Shown one piece after another: positions 22,628 through 32,400 of a stretch of 64,000 nucleotides of DNA (positions within the stretch are counted from its first letter, which is position 1; each line of letters starts with the position of its first letter). The notes under the pieces were generated by a model that was not told where the DNA came from, did not search any database, and worked only from the letters and a program-made list of their open reading frames with translations. This DNA is from Laccaria trichodermophora. Its lineage: Eukaryota > Basidiomycota > Agaricomycetes > Agaricales > Hydnangiaceae. The stretch is taken from assembly GCA_018417955.1 (NCBI GenBank), contig JACTVC010000032.1:248001-312000 (forward strand), given 5' to 3'. The translations under genes were made by a program, and so were the position numbers.

Positions 22628-23537
22628 AGGCGTCATTTTGATTTCTTTCTTTTCAGATTCTCTCTTCGGCTGTGGGTGACTTTGGTCTCTGCTTCCTCTC
22701 TTCTCTTGCGTCTCTCCCCTCCCACCTTGGCCTCGACAGCTGTATTACATGTATGATAACCGCCCACTCACGCCCCCAATGTTTTTTTCTTCTTGGTGGA
22801 CTTTCTCTTCTTTTTATTAACGTCTAGGGCGTTTTACTTCTGCCTTCTATGCATGTAGTACGTTGAATTAGAAAAATGTTACAATAATGTAGGCGGGAGT
22901 TTCGATGAAGGGATAGAGTCCTTTTGAGTGTATTAGTGCTGTGACGTTGATTGACAGATCGTCCAACGCCCAAAGTGAATAAATGGATTATGGCAGGTCA
23001 TTGACATGAACGCTCGACAATCAGTATTGTATTGATTTTCAAAGCGTAAGATGTCGATATCAGTCGATATCCAACAGTAACCAATGATGGTATATAGGCT
23101 ATCGTTGCAACTGCGCAAGCACGCGGAAAAAGAAAATCATGAAAAAAAATGGAGATGATGCGCTTGGCATTGCAAGACGGCGCAGTGATGGTGGCTTCGT
23201 TTTGGCGTGCATTGAGGCGATTTTAGATGGTTATCGACGGAATTTCATTGCGTAGTCGTTAGGCGCTCGAGATATTTCAACGCGTAGTTGCAGCGCAGTA
23301 CTTTTCGAGGACTTGCAAAGTGTTCTTAGAGCCTTTTAATTTGATAACGCAGTCGACGTAACGAAGTGATGGTGGCGGAGAAAAGTGAAACCCGGCGAAG
23401 GGGCTTGAAGGGGAAGGGAAGTATCTTTGTCGACCGGATGACAAAGGCGCCAAGTCAGAGTTGCTGACATGACGAAGCCCTTAGCCGAGTGCTGAACTAC
23501 TTTTAGATCGGTGATCGTATGCCAGTCTCCAACGGCC
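22628..23537. other. Intergenic region
   Basis: About 910 bp between the bHLH gene and the Ser/Pro-rich gene. T-rich 3' UTR-like sequence runs to about 22860. No gene was recognised. Confidence 0.45.
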
Positions 23538-26456
23538 ATGTTCTCCTCCTTCGTCTCCTTTCTCCCTTCATTCAATCCACTCTCATCCACAGAACAACAG
23601 CCACAACCATTTAAACAGGATTATCAGACAGACGACGACGAACCTGACCGAGACTCTACCCAACAACCACCGCAACAAGAGCAACAACAAGGTGATGAGC
23701 AGCCGACGCAGAAGTTAAAGGACAAACCTGCGAATGAGGTTAATCCATTTCAATCTGTCTTCTGTTCTCAATTTATGTACTACAAACAGACCTTTATCTT
23801 TGTTCGACCACCTCCATCAAAGTCGAACCATCCTTTAAATCTACAGGTACAGCTCGTACCACCAAACGGCCGTCCACCATCGGGTGTCACACCTACGGGG
23901 GATTCCTTTGCTGGTGGCGCAGCTACCCCTACGTCAGGATCTACCACAGGCCGCAAGAGCACCGACGGCGCTTCTCTAGCCCGCACATCATCCGACCGCT
24001 CTGAAGCCTCTTTACCCGTTAATTACGGCTCGTCCACCGCCTCTTTTGCTTCCGTCGCCTCCACTTCTACAAACGCTTCTACTCGTCGGACTATCATTCC
24101 TCTCTATAATCTTCAAGCCCATAATGTAATGACCAACGTTATCGTTGATGCCGGCACTGATGCCAAGATTGCTAAATTCCAAAAACGCGGTATGGAACTC
24201 ATAGATCTGGCCGTAATAGAACCTGTAGAAGTCTGGGGTGAACGAGATAAGGAGGCGAAGCAAGGTGGTTTGAGAATTAGTGTCGACGAACTGGGCGCCG
24301 TTGTCGCACTGACACCCAACAAAGGGAGCTTGGCGTCCTCTAGGAATACGGCGGGTTTCCTTCAGCCACGACCATCCAGTAGACCTGCCACACCCTCCGC
24401 AGCTTCCTCTGCCCTATCTCTTCATTCAGAAACGGTACCCCTCGCACCACAGCCACAAGTAGTCCTCACACCACCTACGTCTCAATCCACTCACTCCACA
24501 GATGCCACCCCAACTCCGTCATCCCCCACACCAAAGCCCAGTTCGATGAATCCCAGCGGCAGCAAACGCAATATTTTTGGGAAACTCTTCAACAAGCGGA
24601 ATGGTACGGCCAAGGATCCCCCTTCCAATGGTGCAGACAGGGCTTCTACACCAAATTCACCTGCCTTTGCGACCTTTTCCATGACTCCCGTCAAAGAACC
24701 CACGACGAGAGGCAACCCTACGCCTCTGAGACTGATGTCCCCACCAACATCACCGAACTCCCAGCAAACAACCCCAACACAACGGGCACCCCAGACCCCA
24801 CGTCCGGCGGATGTAGATATAAGTCCAATCTCCCCCACCCCCACAGTAGCGCCGTCAAAAGGCCACGGTCGGAATCTGAGCCTGACCAACGCTTTAACGA
24901 GTTCTATCAGAAACAACAAAAACCGATTAAGTGCAGTAGTGATGGGTGACGGTATCGTGAGGAGAGGAAGCCGTGACGGATCACCGAATTCCACTATGCG
25001 CGGGAACAACCACAGTGCAATAAGTTTAGCCGGGACTGGAAGTCGCGGCAGCGTGGATTCGCTCTCTCAGACTGCTGCCTCACAGGGGCTTCTCCCCATC
25101 CCTCCAGCTATGGGTGCGCAAGACGTCACGGTAACACCGAGCCCAACGCCTTCTCGTCAACTCCAACTTCGGCCTCCTATCTTGGGCATCCAACCGACCT
25201 TTGTGTCATCGGCCACTTCTTCGGATTTGGGGTCCCCACTTGTTACAGGGACCGGGGGCACAACGTTCGAGGCGCAACAGCAGGAAAAGGAGAGTAAACA
25301 ATCGCTGGCGGGGCAGAAAGCCTTGTTATACGTGTGGCTTGTGCGCAAATGGTTGAAGCGCCGGCCCGGAGTGGATGGCGGGGGTATTCTGGGCCTTCAT
25401 CTGCCTGGGGCGTTACTTCCTTCGGCTTCTGCGTATGGGAAGGATGGTGCTGCGGCGTTTAGCCAGCAGCAGCAGATGATAGAGGGGTTGGGGCCTGTTG
25501 AGGTTAGGTTTGAATGGAAGAGGGCCAAGGGTGCTTCTGGGAAGTCTGGGAAGAGGGGGAGGAAGAGTCTTAGGAGGGGGATGGCTGTTTCGCAGGGTGG
25601 TGGTGGTGATAATGAGAGTGAGGACAAGCCGAGGGAGGTTAGGAAGGAACGAAGTGTTCCGGAAGATTTAGGTCTTGAGGGCAGTGTAGATGCTGAAAGC
25701 AGCAGCAGGAAACAACGACGGGCGACGATGCAAGTAACCGCGGAAGAAAAACTGAAGTTGGAAGAGAAGAAACGATGGAGTCGGAGGTTGAGTGGACAGA
25801 GTTTTAGCACGGGGACAACGACGACGTTGAGCGAAGAGACGAATGGGGCGCCTGCGTCTCCTGGTCCTTCGCGCAATACGCAACTTCCATCTTCGCCCAT
25901 GCCTGGCGGGAAATCGATGGACAGGGTAGTTTCGGGGTCTCCAGCTAGGAAACGGCTTTCGTTGAAGAAAGACCTGGACGATTCAGGGGAATACGACGCA
26001 GGCGAGGAGAGCGACCCAGAAGATTCAGAGACGCCTTGGATATGCACCTTGAAGATCCGTCGAGTTGGGGGTGATGCGAATCTTTCACGTACCAGCTCGA
26101 GTATGAACGGTCATGAGAATGGAGGGCATTCGAAAGCTGCTTCCAACGCTAATGTTGGCACGGGGATCCTTCGTTTGAAAGTGGGCACGCTGTCCCCGAC
26201 ACCGCATCATCCTAAAGTCGTCGCCATGCTTAAGGTGCCGTTTCCCCTTCCTGATGTGGAGGTGGAGAGGATGGGGGTGGTGAAGCGCCGAGGGGTGGGT
26301 GCGCCTGACCGGCAGACTTATGCTGGGTTGACGCTTACGGCGGAGGAAATTAAGGATGTGGTGTGTAGTACCGGTCTGTGGTTGGTTGTTCGAGAGGGCT
26401 TCGGAGGGGTTGGAAAGGTTAATCGGAAAGGTGATGGGTGGAGGATTAGAGCGTAG
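23538..26456 (+). CDS. Large Ser/Pro/Thr-rich protein of unknown function
   Basis: An open frame of about 970 codons from the ATG at 23538 (MFSSFVSFLPSFNPLSS); the GTG-led extension above is not needed. A probable 51-nt intron at 23739-23789 has a GT donor and CAG acceptor but no stop, so retention would simply add 17 residues. After it comes the most conserved-looking patch, TFIFVRPPPSKSNHPLNLQV, then IIPLYNLQAHNVMTNVIVDA with GTDAKIAKFQKRGMELIDLA. Most of the rest is low-complexity Ser/Pro/Thr. A C-terminal ordered region includes WICTLKIRR, KVVAMLKVPFPLPDVEVE and LTLTAEEIKDVVCSTGLWLV. I recognise no domain. It may be a signalling scaffold, but that is a guess. A decayed inverted partial copy lies at 34078-35622. 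Confidence 0.75.
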   Translation: MFSSFVSFLPSFNPLSSTEQQPQPFKQDYQTDDDEPDRDSTQQPPQQEQQQGDEQPTQKLKDKPANEVNPFQSVFCSQFMYYKQTFIFVRPPPSKSNHPLNLQVQLVPPNGRPPSGVTPTGDSFAGGAATPTSGSTTGRKSTDGASLARTSSDRSEASLPVNYGSSTASFASVASTSTNASTRRTIIPLYNLQAHNVMTNVIVDAGTDAKIAKFQKRGMELIDLAVIEPVEVWGERDKEAKQGGLRISVDELGAVVALTPNKGSLASSRNTAGFLQPRPSSRPATPSAASSALSLHSETVPLAPQPQVVLTPPTSQSTHSTDATPTPSSPTPKPSSMNPSGSKRNIFGKLFNKRNGTAKDPPSNGADRASTPNSPAFATFSMTPVKEPTTRGNPTPLRLMSPPTSPNSQQTTPTQRAPQTPRPADVDISPISPTPTVAPSKGHGRNLSLTNALTSSIRNNKNRLSAVVMGDGIVRRGSRDGSPNSTMRGNNHSAISLAGTGSRGSVDSLSQTAASQGLLPIPPAMGAQDVTVTPSPTPSRQLQLRPPILGIQPTFVSSATSSDLGSPLVTGTGGTTFEAQQQEKESKQSLAGQKALLYVWLVRKWLKRRPGVDGGGILGLHLPGALLPSASAYGKDGAAAFSQQQQMIEGLGPVEVRFEWKRAKGASGKSGKRGRKSLRRGMAVSQGGGGDNESEDKPREVRKERSVPEDLGLEGSVDAESSSRKQRRATMQVTAEEKLKLEEKKRWSRRLSGQSFSTGTTTTLSEETNGAPASPGPSRNTQLPSSPMPGGKSMDRVVSGSPARKRLSLKKDLDDSGEYDAGEESDPEDSETPWICTLKIRRVGGDANLSRTSSSMNGHENGGHSKAASNANVGTGILRLKVGTLSPTPHHPKVVAMLKVPFPLPDVEVERMGVVKRRGVGAPDRQTYAGLTLTAEEIKDVVCSTGLWLVVREGFGGVGKVNRKGDGWRIRA

Positions 26457-26813
26457 GTGACTGTGATGGGGAGAAGGGGGTGAGTTTTGATCTAATACTT
26501 ACGAATTACTATGCCACATCTCCTTTTTTTTTTTCTCTCCTTGTTTTCATTTCTGTTATTTCGTTTTCGGTCTGGTTCTTCGGTTGTCGTCATATTCATA
26601 CACAACAGCATTATCTCATCCTACACCCATTTGAACCATTCCCGTTCAATTCACGATTTTCATTCTGTACATATATTACCTTGTATCATGTAAACTGTAG
26701 TCCCAAAATTTTACAATGGGCGTGGAGGCTTTTGCTTTTGGCCAGTCACTTGAGTTGGCCATGGAAGAAGAGCACATACTAATTATAGACCATACATTGC
26801 TAATAATAGACTG
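26457..26813. other. 3' flank of the Ser/Pro-rich gene
   Basis: T-rich 3' UTR sequence (about 26520-26600) that is also present beside the decayed copy at 34080-34130. The remainder up to the direct repeat holds nothing recognisable. Confidence 0.5.
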
Positions 26814-27262
26814 TTATTGACATGTGTCGCTCACGCCAAACAATCATTTCAACTACTTACCAACCAAAGGTCCTTGAAAGGTGAACGGAGAGTGGGGGTA
26901 CTTAGTGCGACCAGGACTTGGTGCGCTTGTCATGTTTACCTCTTCGACAAGGACACAGCATGAAAGCTTGTCGTTTCTAGCATAACGACACTAGCGTACT
27001 CCCAGGTCATTCGCTGGAGCCTGGTAAACGAATACTATGAATGGCTGACTTACACTGACGTGTCTGTTGGATATTAAACCTCCTCCCTTACGTGTCCCTT
27101 CTCAGACTCAGAAGACGTCGCCTCTTGGTACACGCTATCAATATGGTGGGACCTACGATTCGGAGGGTGATGTTTTATTAAAGGGCCCGACGAGGTGTGC
27201 AAACATATTTAAACAGCATTCGTTTCTCAAGAATCTCAACTGACATTATTGGGAAGATAAAG
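26814..27262 (+). repeat. Direct repeat copy 1 (DUF6535-gene 5' region)
   Basis: Aligns by eye with 35637-36090 in the same orientation, starting at a shared TTATTGACATGTGTCGC and ending near a shared GATAAAG, with substitutions and small indels. It contains shared blocks such as CTCTTCGACAAGGACACAGC and GCATAACGACACTAGCG. The last part can be read as T-Q-K-T-S-P-L-G-T-R-Y-Q, matching the coding-like text in copy 2 just before the DUF6535 gene. This copy is therefore probably a detached 5' fragment of such a gene. The intron acceptor CTGTAG seen in copy 2 is CTGTTG here. Confidence 0.8.
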
Positions 27263-27805
27263 CTGAGATAAAGACCAATGAGCGGGGTCTCACGCAAATA
27301 CATCCGTCGGGTCTCACGCAAACCGTCCTCATTCCAAATCTCTTGCCACATATGTGTGCCGCCTCCCTTCCTCAGCCTTCCTCGCATCGAGACGCTGACG
27401 TCTTGTGGATTTTCGAGGCGTGAGATGATTGTGTCGTCAACGCAATTCATGAAATCACCTCCACGAAATTGGCCTATCATTGATGCCCTCGAAACCCGAG
27501 AAAGACGATGTGGGAAGTTGACCCCAAACTCGCTGATGTCGAGAAGGAGCGTGCATAGTTCGCCTATCATGTAGCCAAAAAATTTGAATCCGTCGAACAT
27601 CTTTGATGGTCGCAGGGAGTGGGTGTGTTTTTAAGGTCCCACCATCACCCTCGGAGTCTGAGTCGTCAGACTCGCCATCTGGCTCCCAATACTCACCCCA
27701 GTTGTTGAGGAGGAATTTTTTGGATGCTTCAGGGACTTTGGTCCAGTCGATGGGAGTGGTGGCGCAAGAGGAGGGTACAAAGCGTAGATCGCTCGGATCA
27801 CCCAT
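27178..27805 (-). CDS. Hypothetical protein, possibly two exons or frameshifted
   Basis: Two minus-strand frames overlap. One starts MGDPSDLRFVPSSCATTPID at 27805 and has an acidic patch (PDGESDDSDSEGDGG). The other starts at an ATG at 27600 (MFDGFKFFGYMIGELCTLLL) and runs through DNA read as GFEGINDRPISW in the first frame, ending YVCTPRRAL at 27178. A short intron or a frameshift near 27600-27640 would link them, but I could not find a splice pair that keeps the frame cleanly. No family was recognised. The last codons lie inside direct repeat 1, antisense to its DUF6535-like text, so at least the C-terminus may be accidental. It could be a real lineage-specific gene or a relic. Confidence 0.35.
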
Positions 27806-29475
27806 CTTTTGTGAAGACGTCGGTCGAGTGGATGACTAGAGACCTTGAAGGTGGATTAACCTGGGACTACCTGAGACATCTCAGACTCGGAAATGGTGTG
27901 TAATAAAAGGCATTATTTTAGTTTGGTCTCCTTCTAGCTTGAGTGACTCCATGCCCATTGTAAATTTTATGCCTACAGTTTACAAGATACACGGTAATCA
28001 ACGAAATTGTATTTTGGGAATGATACCGAGCAGTGAAGTCTGCCCGAAATTCGTCAGAGACTATTCAACACCATCAGAAACGCGAGGGCAGGATTCCCGA
28101 CATCCAGACTGCTGAATTCTAGACCCTCAGCGACCACAAAATGGTGGACAATCCCGCGTTGTTAACCTATATGTTCAGAGGAGGGTTAGATCCAGTGTAT
28201 CCATATGAGACAGCAATATGCGTGAACTCCAGAAGTAAATGAAGGCTCGAGTGGAGTAGGGAATATGGAGAAAGAGAAGGCGAGCGCCAAACGAACGAAG
28301 GTCGAAGCAGAGAGAAAACATGCAACAAGCATGTTGTTCATCCATAACGTAACACGTGGCGGCGACTGATTTGCCTGCAGATACGCTTGACGGGAAGCGT
28401 TAATGTCAGCGCCAGGTTCCGAGGGCCGTCTTTTTCGGCTCTCCATCTACTGTGTGCGGCGATGTGGTTCCGAAGACAATACCGATACAGAAAATCCTCT
28501 CGTGATCTGGTTCTGAGTGGAGACTCGACCTGGCCTTAGGATCTGTTTTCTTGGTGAGACGACTTAAACGTCAGTGATGCTCAAAGTGCAACATAGAAAG
28601 AAGATGGGAACGAGAGGAAGCATTGGGGCGAGTGCAGGAGAAAACAGAAGTAGGACACTAAGGTCCGTAACGGGAGAAAGAACGTGAGGGGAAAAGCGAA
28701 GACGGATGAATCACATACCAGATATGTAGACTCTAAGAAGCGGTCTCTTCCTTGAGTCCCAGATCCAAGATAATTTCCATTCATCGCAGAGTATAAACCT
28801 TTTATGTTGGAGAGCTCTACAGGAGGTGGAAGACAAAGAGGCGACTGCTGCCTAGGGATGAGTTGCTTGGACCTATCGCCGTAAAAGGGAGAAGGAGATG
28901 CGCTCGGAGATCAATGTCAGGCTGAGGAGTAGATAAATGACTGCTTAGAAAGGAGCAATAGGTCAAGAGAAGAAAAAAGATACACGACTGCCACCATAGC
29001 TAGTGAAGGTCTCACGTATTCGTTCGTTGTCCAAGTATGCGGCAGGTTGGGAGCAATATAGGCACGACTAGGTTTCATTACCGATGGCGTCGATACCGAG
29101 TTCCTGGTGGTAGATTAGGGCAGCGCACGGACGGCTAAAGGGAAGGCTACACACCATGATTCTGTATGAGCAAACACTTTCTGGATGATTTGCCAACTTG
29201 GTGGTGTGTGGCTTTTCACGTCATTCATTAAGAAAGATAACAAAGAGCTAGAGGAGGTTTAGGGACGTGTATGGCTGGGACAGGAAAGGGGAAACCTACG
29301 ATGAATTCGTGCTAGGTGCACCCATGTGGCAACAGAAGTTGGAGGAAGGAATAACGTGGGAAGTAAGCTGTACGCCCAGGCCCCAGCGTCTCGTCTCTTT
29401 GCGTCCTCTTTAACTTCCACTAAGCCTCTTTCTTGATCGACAAGCTTCAATCAACCTCTACAACATCTCGTCACC
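27806..29475. other. Gene-poor accessory stretch
   Basis: About 1.7 kb before the TPR-CHAT gene. The only notable frame is 28186-28446 on the minus strand (86 codons, MESRKRRPSEPGADINASRQ, with a hydrophobic stretch MLVACFLSASTFVRLALAFS), which lacks recognisable similarity. The last few hundred bases should hold the TPR-CHAT promoter. No transposon open frame was seen. Confidence 0.4.
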
Positions 29476-32400
29476 ATGCCAGAGTCGAAATTACCTTCTG
29501 ATAGTTATAGCGAATCAGATATGCCTTCCATCCAAGAGCTAGGATCTCATATCGTGGAAGCTCGCGTACGTATCAAGAAGTAGGGAAATATATTTTGTGG
29601 TTGTTAACAATATTTATACAGACCTCAGTTGGAGAAAGTGACCGTACCGAAGCCAGTGCACAGGAGAGCCCTCAACTAGTACATCCTTTACAACATTCAA
29701 TGCATTGCGGTAGGCTAATGGAGAGCAGGTCACAGATATTGGCCCTGCTGGATGCACAACAGACATCGATGGGAACACTATTGCTACCGATGTAAGGAAA
29801 TGATGTTGTCTAACTTCTCGAGATTGTGATTATAATGACCTATACCACAGGAGCTCGAGGATGATGTATCTGGAATGATCAATCTTGCTGTCTCGCTCAT
29901 GGCAGAATACAAGGCAGGGTTATCGCTTTCAGAGCTAAACAACATGGTCTTCCTGTTCCGTCAAGTTAAAGATACCCACCCAGCAACACACCCGCTCCAC
30001 CAGGTTGCGAAGAGTGCTCTTGCCTCTGTATTGGGTGTCAGATTCATGTATACCAATCAAAGACATGATTTGTTGGAATCTTTGACTCTTCGCAATGAGA
30101 TAGTTGAGGGTTGTGATTTAGATCAAGAGGCGAGCCTTGAGGTGCGCACATTTAGTTTTGACAACATATGTTAACTTAGTGAAGATTAAGACCAATACCA
30201 CCATCCAACTAAAGAACAACACAAACACAAAAAACACATCAAGACTGGCAAAGGGATTGTTGACGGACTTCCAGAAGTCAACTTCCCTTCACACTCTGAA
30301 TGACATTGTCTTTCTTGCTCAACAGGCACTTGCACAATTATCAACTGCATCTACTAGTCGTTTCATTGTGTTGACAACTCTGGTTGATGCATTATATGCA
30401 CGCTTCAACCATTCATATGATCTGACTGACCTGAATGAAGCAATTTCTAGTTTGCAAGATGCTAGCAAATGTGGCACAGAGCGAGAACGGCAGAAATCAA
30501 ACATAAACTTCTGGATCTGTGGGCTGTTAGCAACACGCTTTGATCTAATGGGGGATATTTCTGATCTCCAAACAGCATCAGATTGGACTACCAAAGACAC
30601 TGAAACTTCCACAGGTATTCTGGAATTGCTTGAGCTTGCCAATAAACTTTGTAAACAGTTCACAATGTCAGGTAACATGGTGGACCTGAATACTGCAGTG
30701 ACACTTTTTAGGAAAGGGATTGCAGAACTACCACAGGAGACTGAAAATTATGCAGCTATCATCAATGATTTTGCTTCTGCACTGCGGATTCGATTTGAGC
30801 AAGGAGGTCAGCAAAGTGATCTTGATGAAGCCCTTTCTCTGCACAGGCAAGCTCTCAAGCTCCAACTTCCATCCCATCCCAACCAATTCAAGTCACTCAA
30901 CAATCTTGCAATTGTACTGTCAATCCGATTTGAGCAAAGAGGTCAGCAAAGTGATCTTGATGAAGCCATTTCTCTGCACAGGCAAGCTCTTGAACTCTTC
31001 CTTCCACCTCATCCCAATCGATCCAGCTCACTCAACAATCTTGCAAATGCACTGTCAATTCGATTTGAAAAAAGAGGTCAGCGAAATGATCTTGATGAAG
31101 CCATTTCTCTGTACAGGCAAGCTCTCAAGTTCCGACTTCCACCCCATCCCTTCCGATCCAGAGGCACACTCCACAATCTTGCTTCTGCATTGGTGATCCG
31201 ATTTGAGCAAGGAGGTCAGCAAAGTGATCTTAATGAAGCTACTTCTCTGCACAGGCAAGCTCTCCAGCTTTTTCTTCCACCTCATCCCTTTCGATGCAAC
31301 TCACTCAACAATCTTGCAAATACACTGTCGACCCAATTTGAGCAAGGAGGTCAGCAAAGTGATCTTGATGAAGCCATTTCTCTGCACAGGCAAGCTCTTG
31401 AGCTTCGACTTCCACCCCATCCCAATCGACCTACCTCACTAAACAATCTTGCTGCAGCACTGTTGACCCGATTTGAGCAAGGAGGTCAGCAAAGTGACCT
31501 CAATGAAGCCATTTCTCTACACAGGCAAGCTCTTGAGCTCTTCCTTCCACCCCATCCCCTTCGACCCAGCTCACTTCACAATCTTGCTACTGCACTGTCA
31601 ACCCGATTTCAGCGAAGAGGTCAGCAAAGTGACCTCAATGAAGCCATTTCTCTACACAGGCAAGCTCTTGAGCTCTTCTTTCCACCCCATCCCCTTCAAT
31701 CCAGCTCACTCCACAATCTTGCAAATGCACTGTCAATCCGATTTCGGCAAGTAGGTCAGCAAAGTGATCTTGATGAAGCCATTTCTCTGCAAAGGCAAGC
31801 TCTTGAACTCTTCCTTCCACCCCATCCACTTCAATCCAGCTCACTCAACAATCTTGCAAATGCACTGTTGACCCAGTTTCAGCAAGCAGGTCAGCAAAGT
31901 GATCTTGATGAAGCCATTTCTCTGCACAGGAAAGCTCTTGATCTCCGACTTCCACCCCATCTTAACCGATCCAGCTCACTTCACAATCTTGCTTCTGCAC
32001 TGTCAACCCAATTTCAGCAAGGAGGTCAGCAAAGTGATCTTGATGAAGCAATGTCTCTATTCCTCACTGCTACCCAATACCCCTTCCAATCTCCATCGAA
32101 TCGCCTCCGTGTTGCAAGGGGGTGGACACGTTCTGCAGATAGAAATCAACATAGCTCTGCAATTGATGCCTATGAAGCTTCCATACAGGCTTTACCACGG
32201 GTGGCTGCTCTGAGCTTGGATGTTGTATCACGACAGGATGCCATGACTGCAGGCAGTGATGGCTTAGCTCGTGATGCAGCTAGATGTGCTATTCGCTCTG
32301 GATGTATTGACAAAGCCATAGAACTTCTAGAAGCAGGACGAAGTATCTTCTGGTCACAGGTTCTATCTCTCCGCTCACCCTTTGATCAACTTCACAAGAT

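Noticed and set aside
26814..27262. Direct repeats as LTRs or solo LTRs of a retrotransposon
   Set aside because: No TG...CA ends, primer-binding site or polyprotein; the repeat instead contains coding-like text and an intron belonging to the DUF6535 gene 5' end.
28186..28446. 86-codon minus-strand frame with a hydrophobic stretch, as a small membrane protein
   Set aside because: No homolog recognised and the frame length is within chance expectation; mentioned only as content of the gene-poor stretch.
30791..32062. Regular repeats considered as a CRISPR-like or satellite array
   Set aside because: The 135-bp period keeps a single open frame encoding TPR units, there are no spacers, and the genome is eukaryotic.
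30720..32213. Series of plus-strand frames with repeated text such as EVSKVILMKPFLCTGKL
   Set aside because: They are the shifted reading of the 135-bp TPR repeats; the TPR frame is longer, continues into the CHAT domain and has family similarity.
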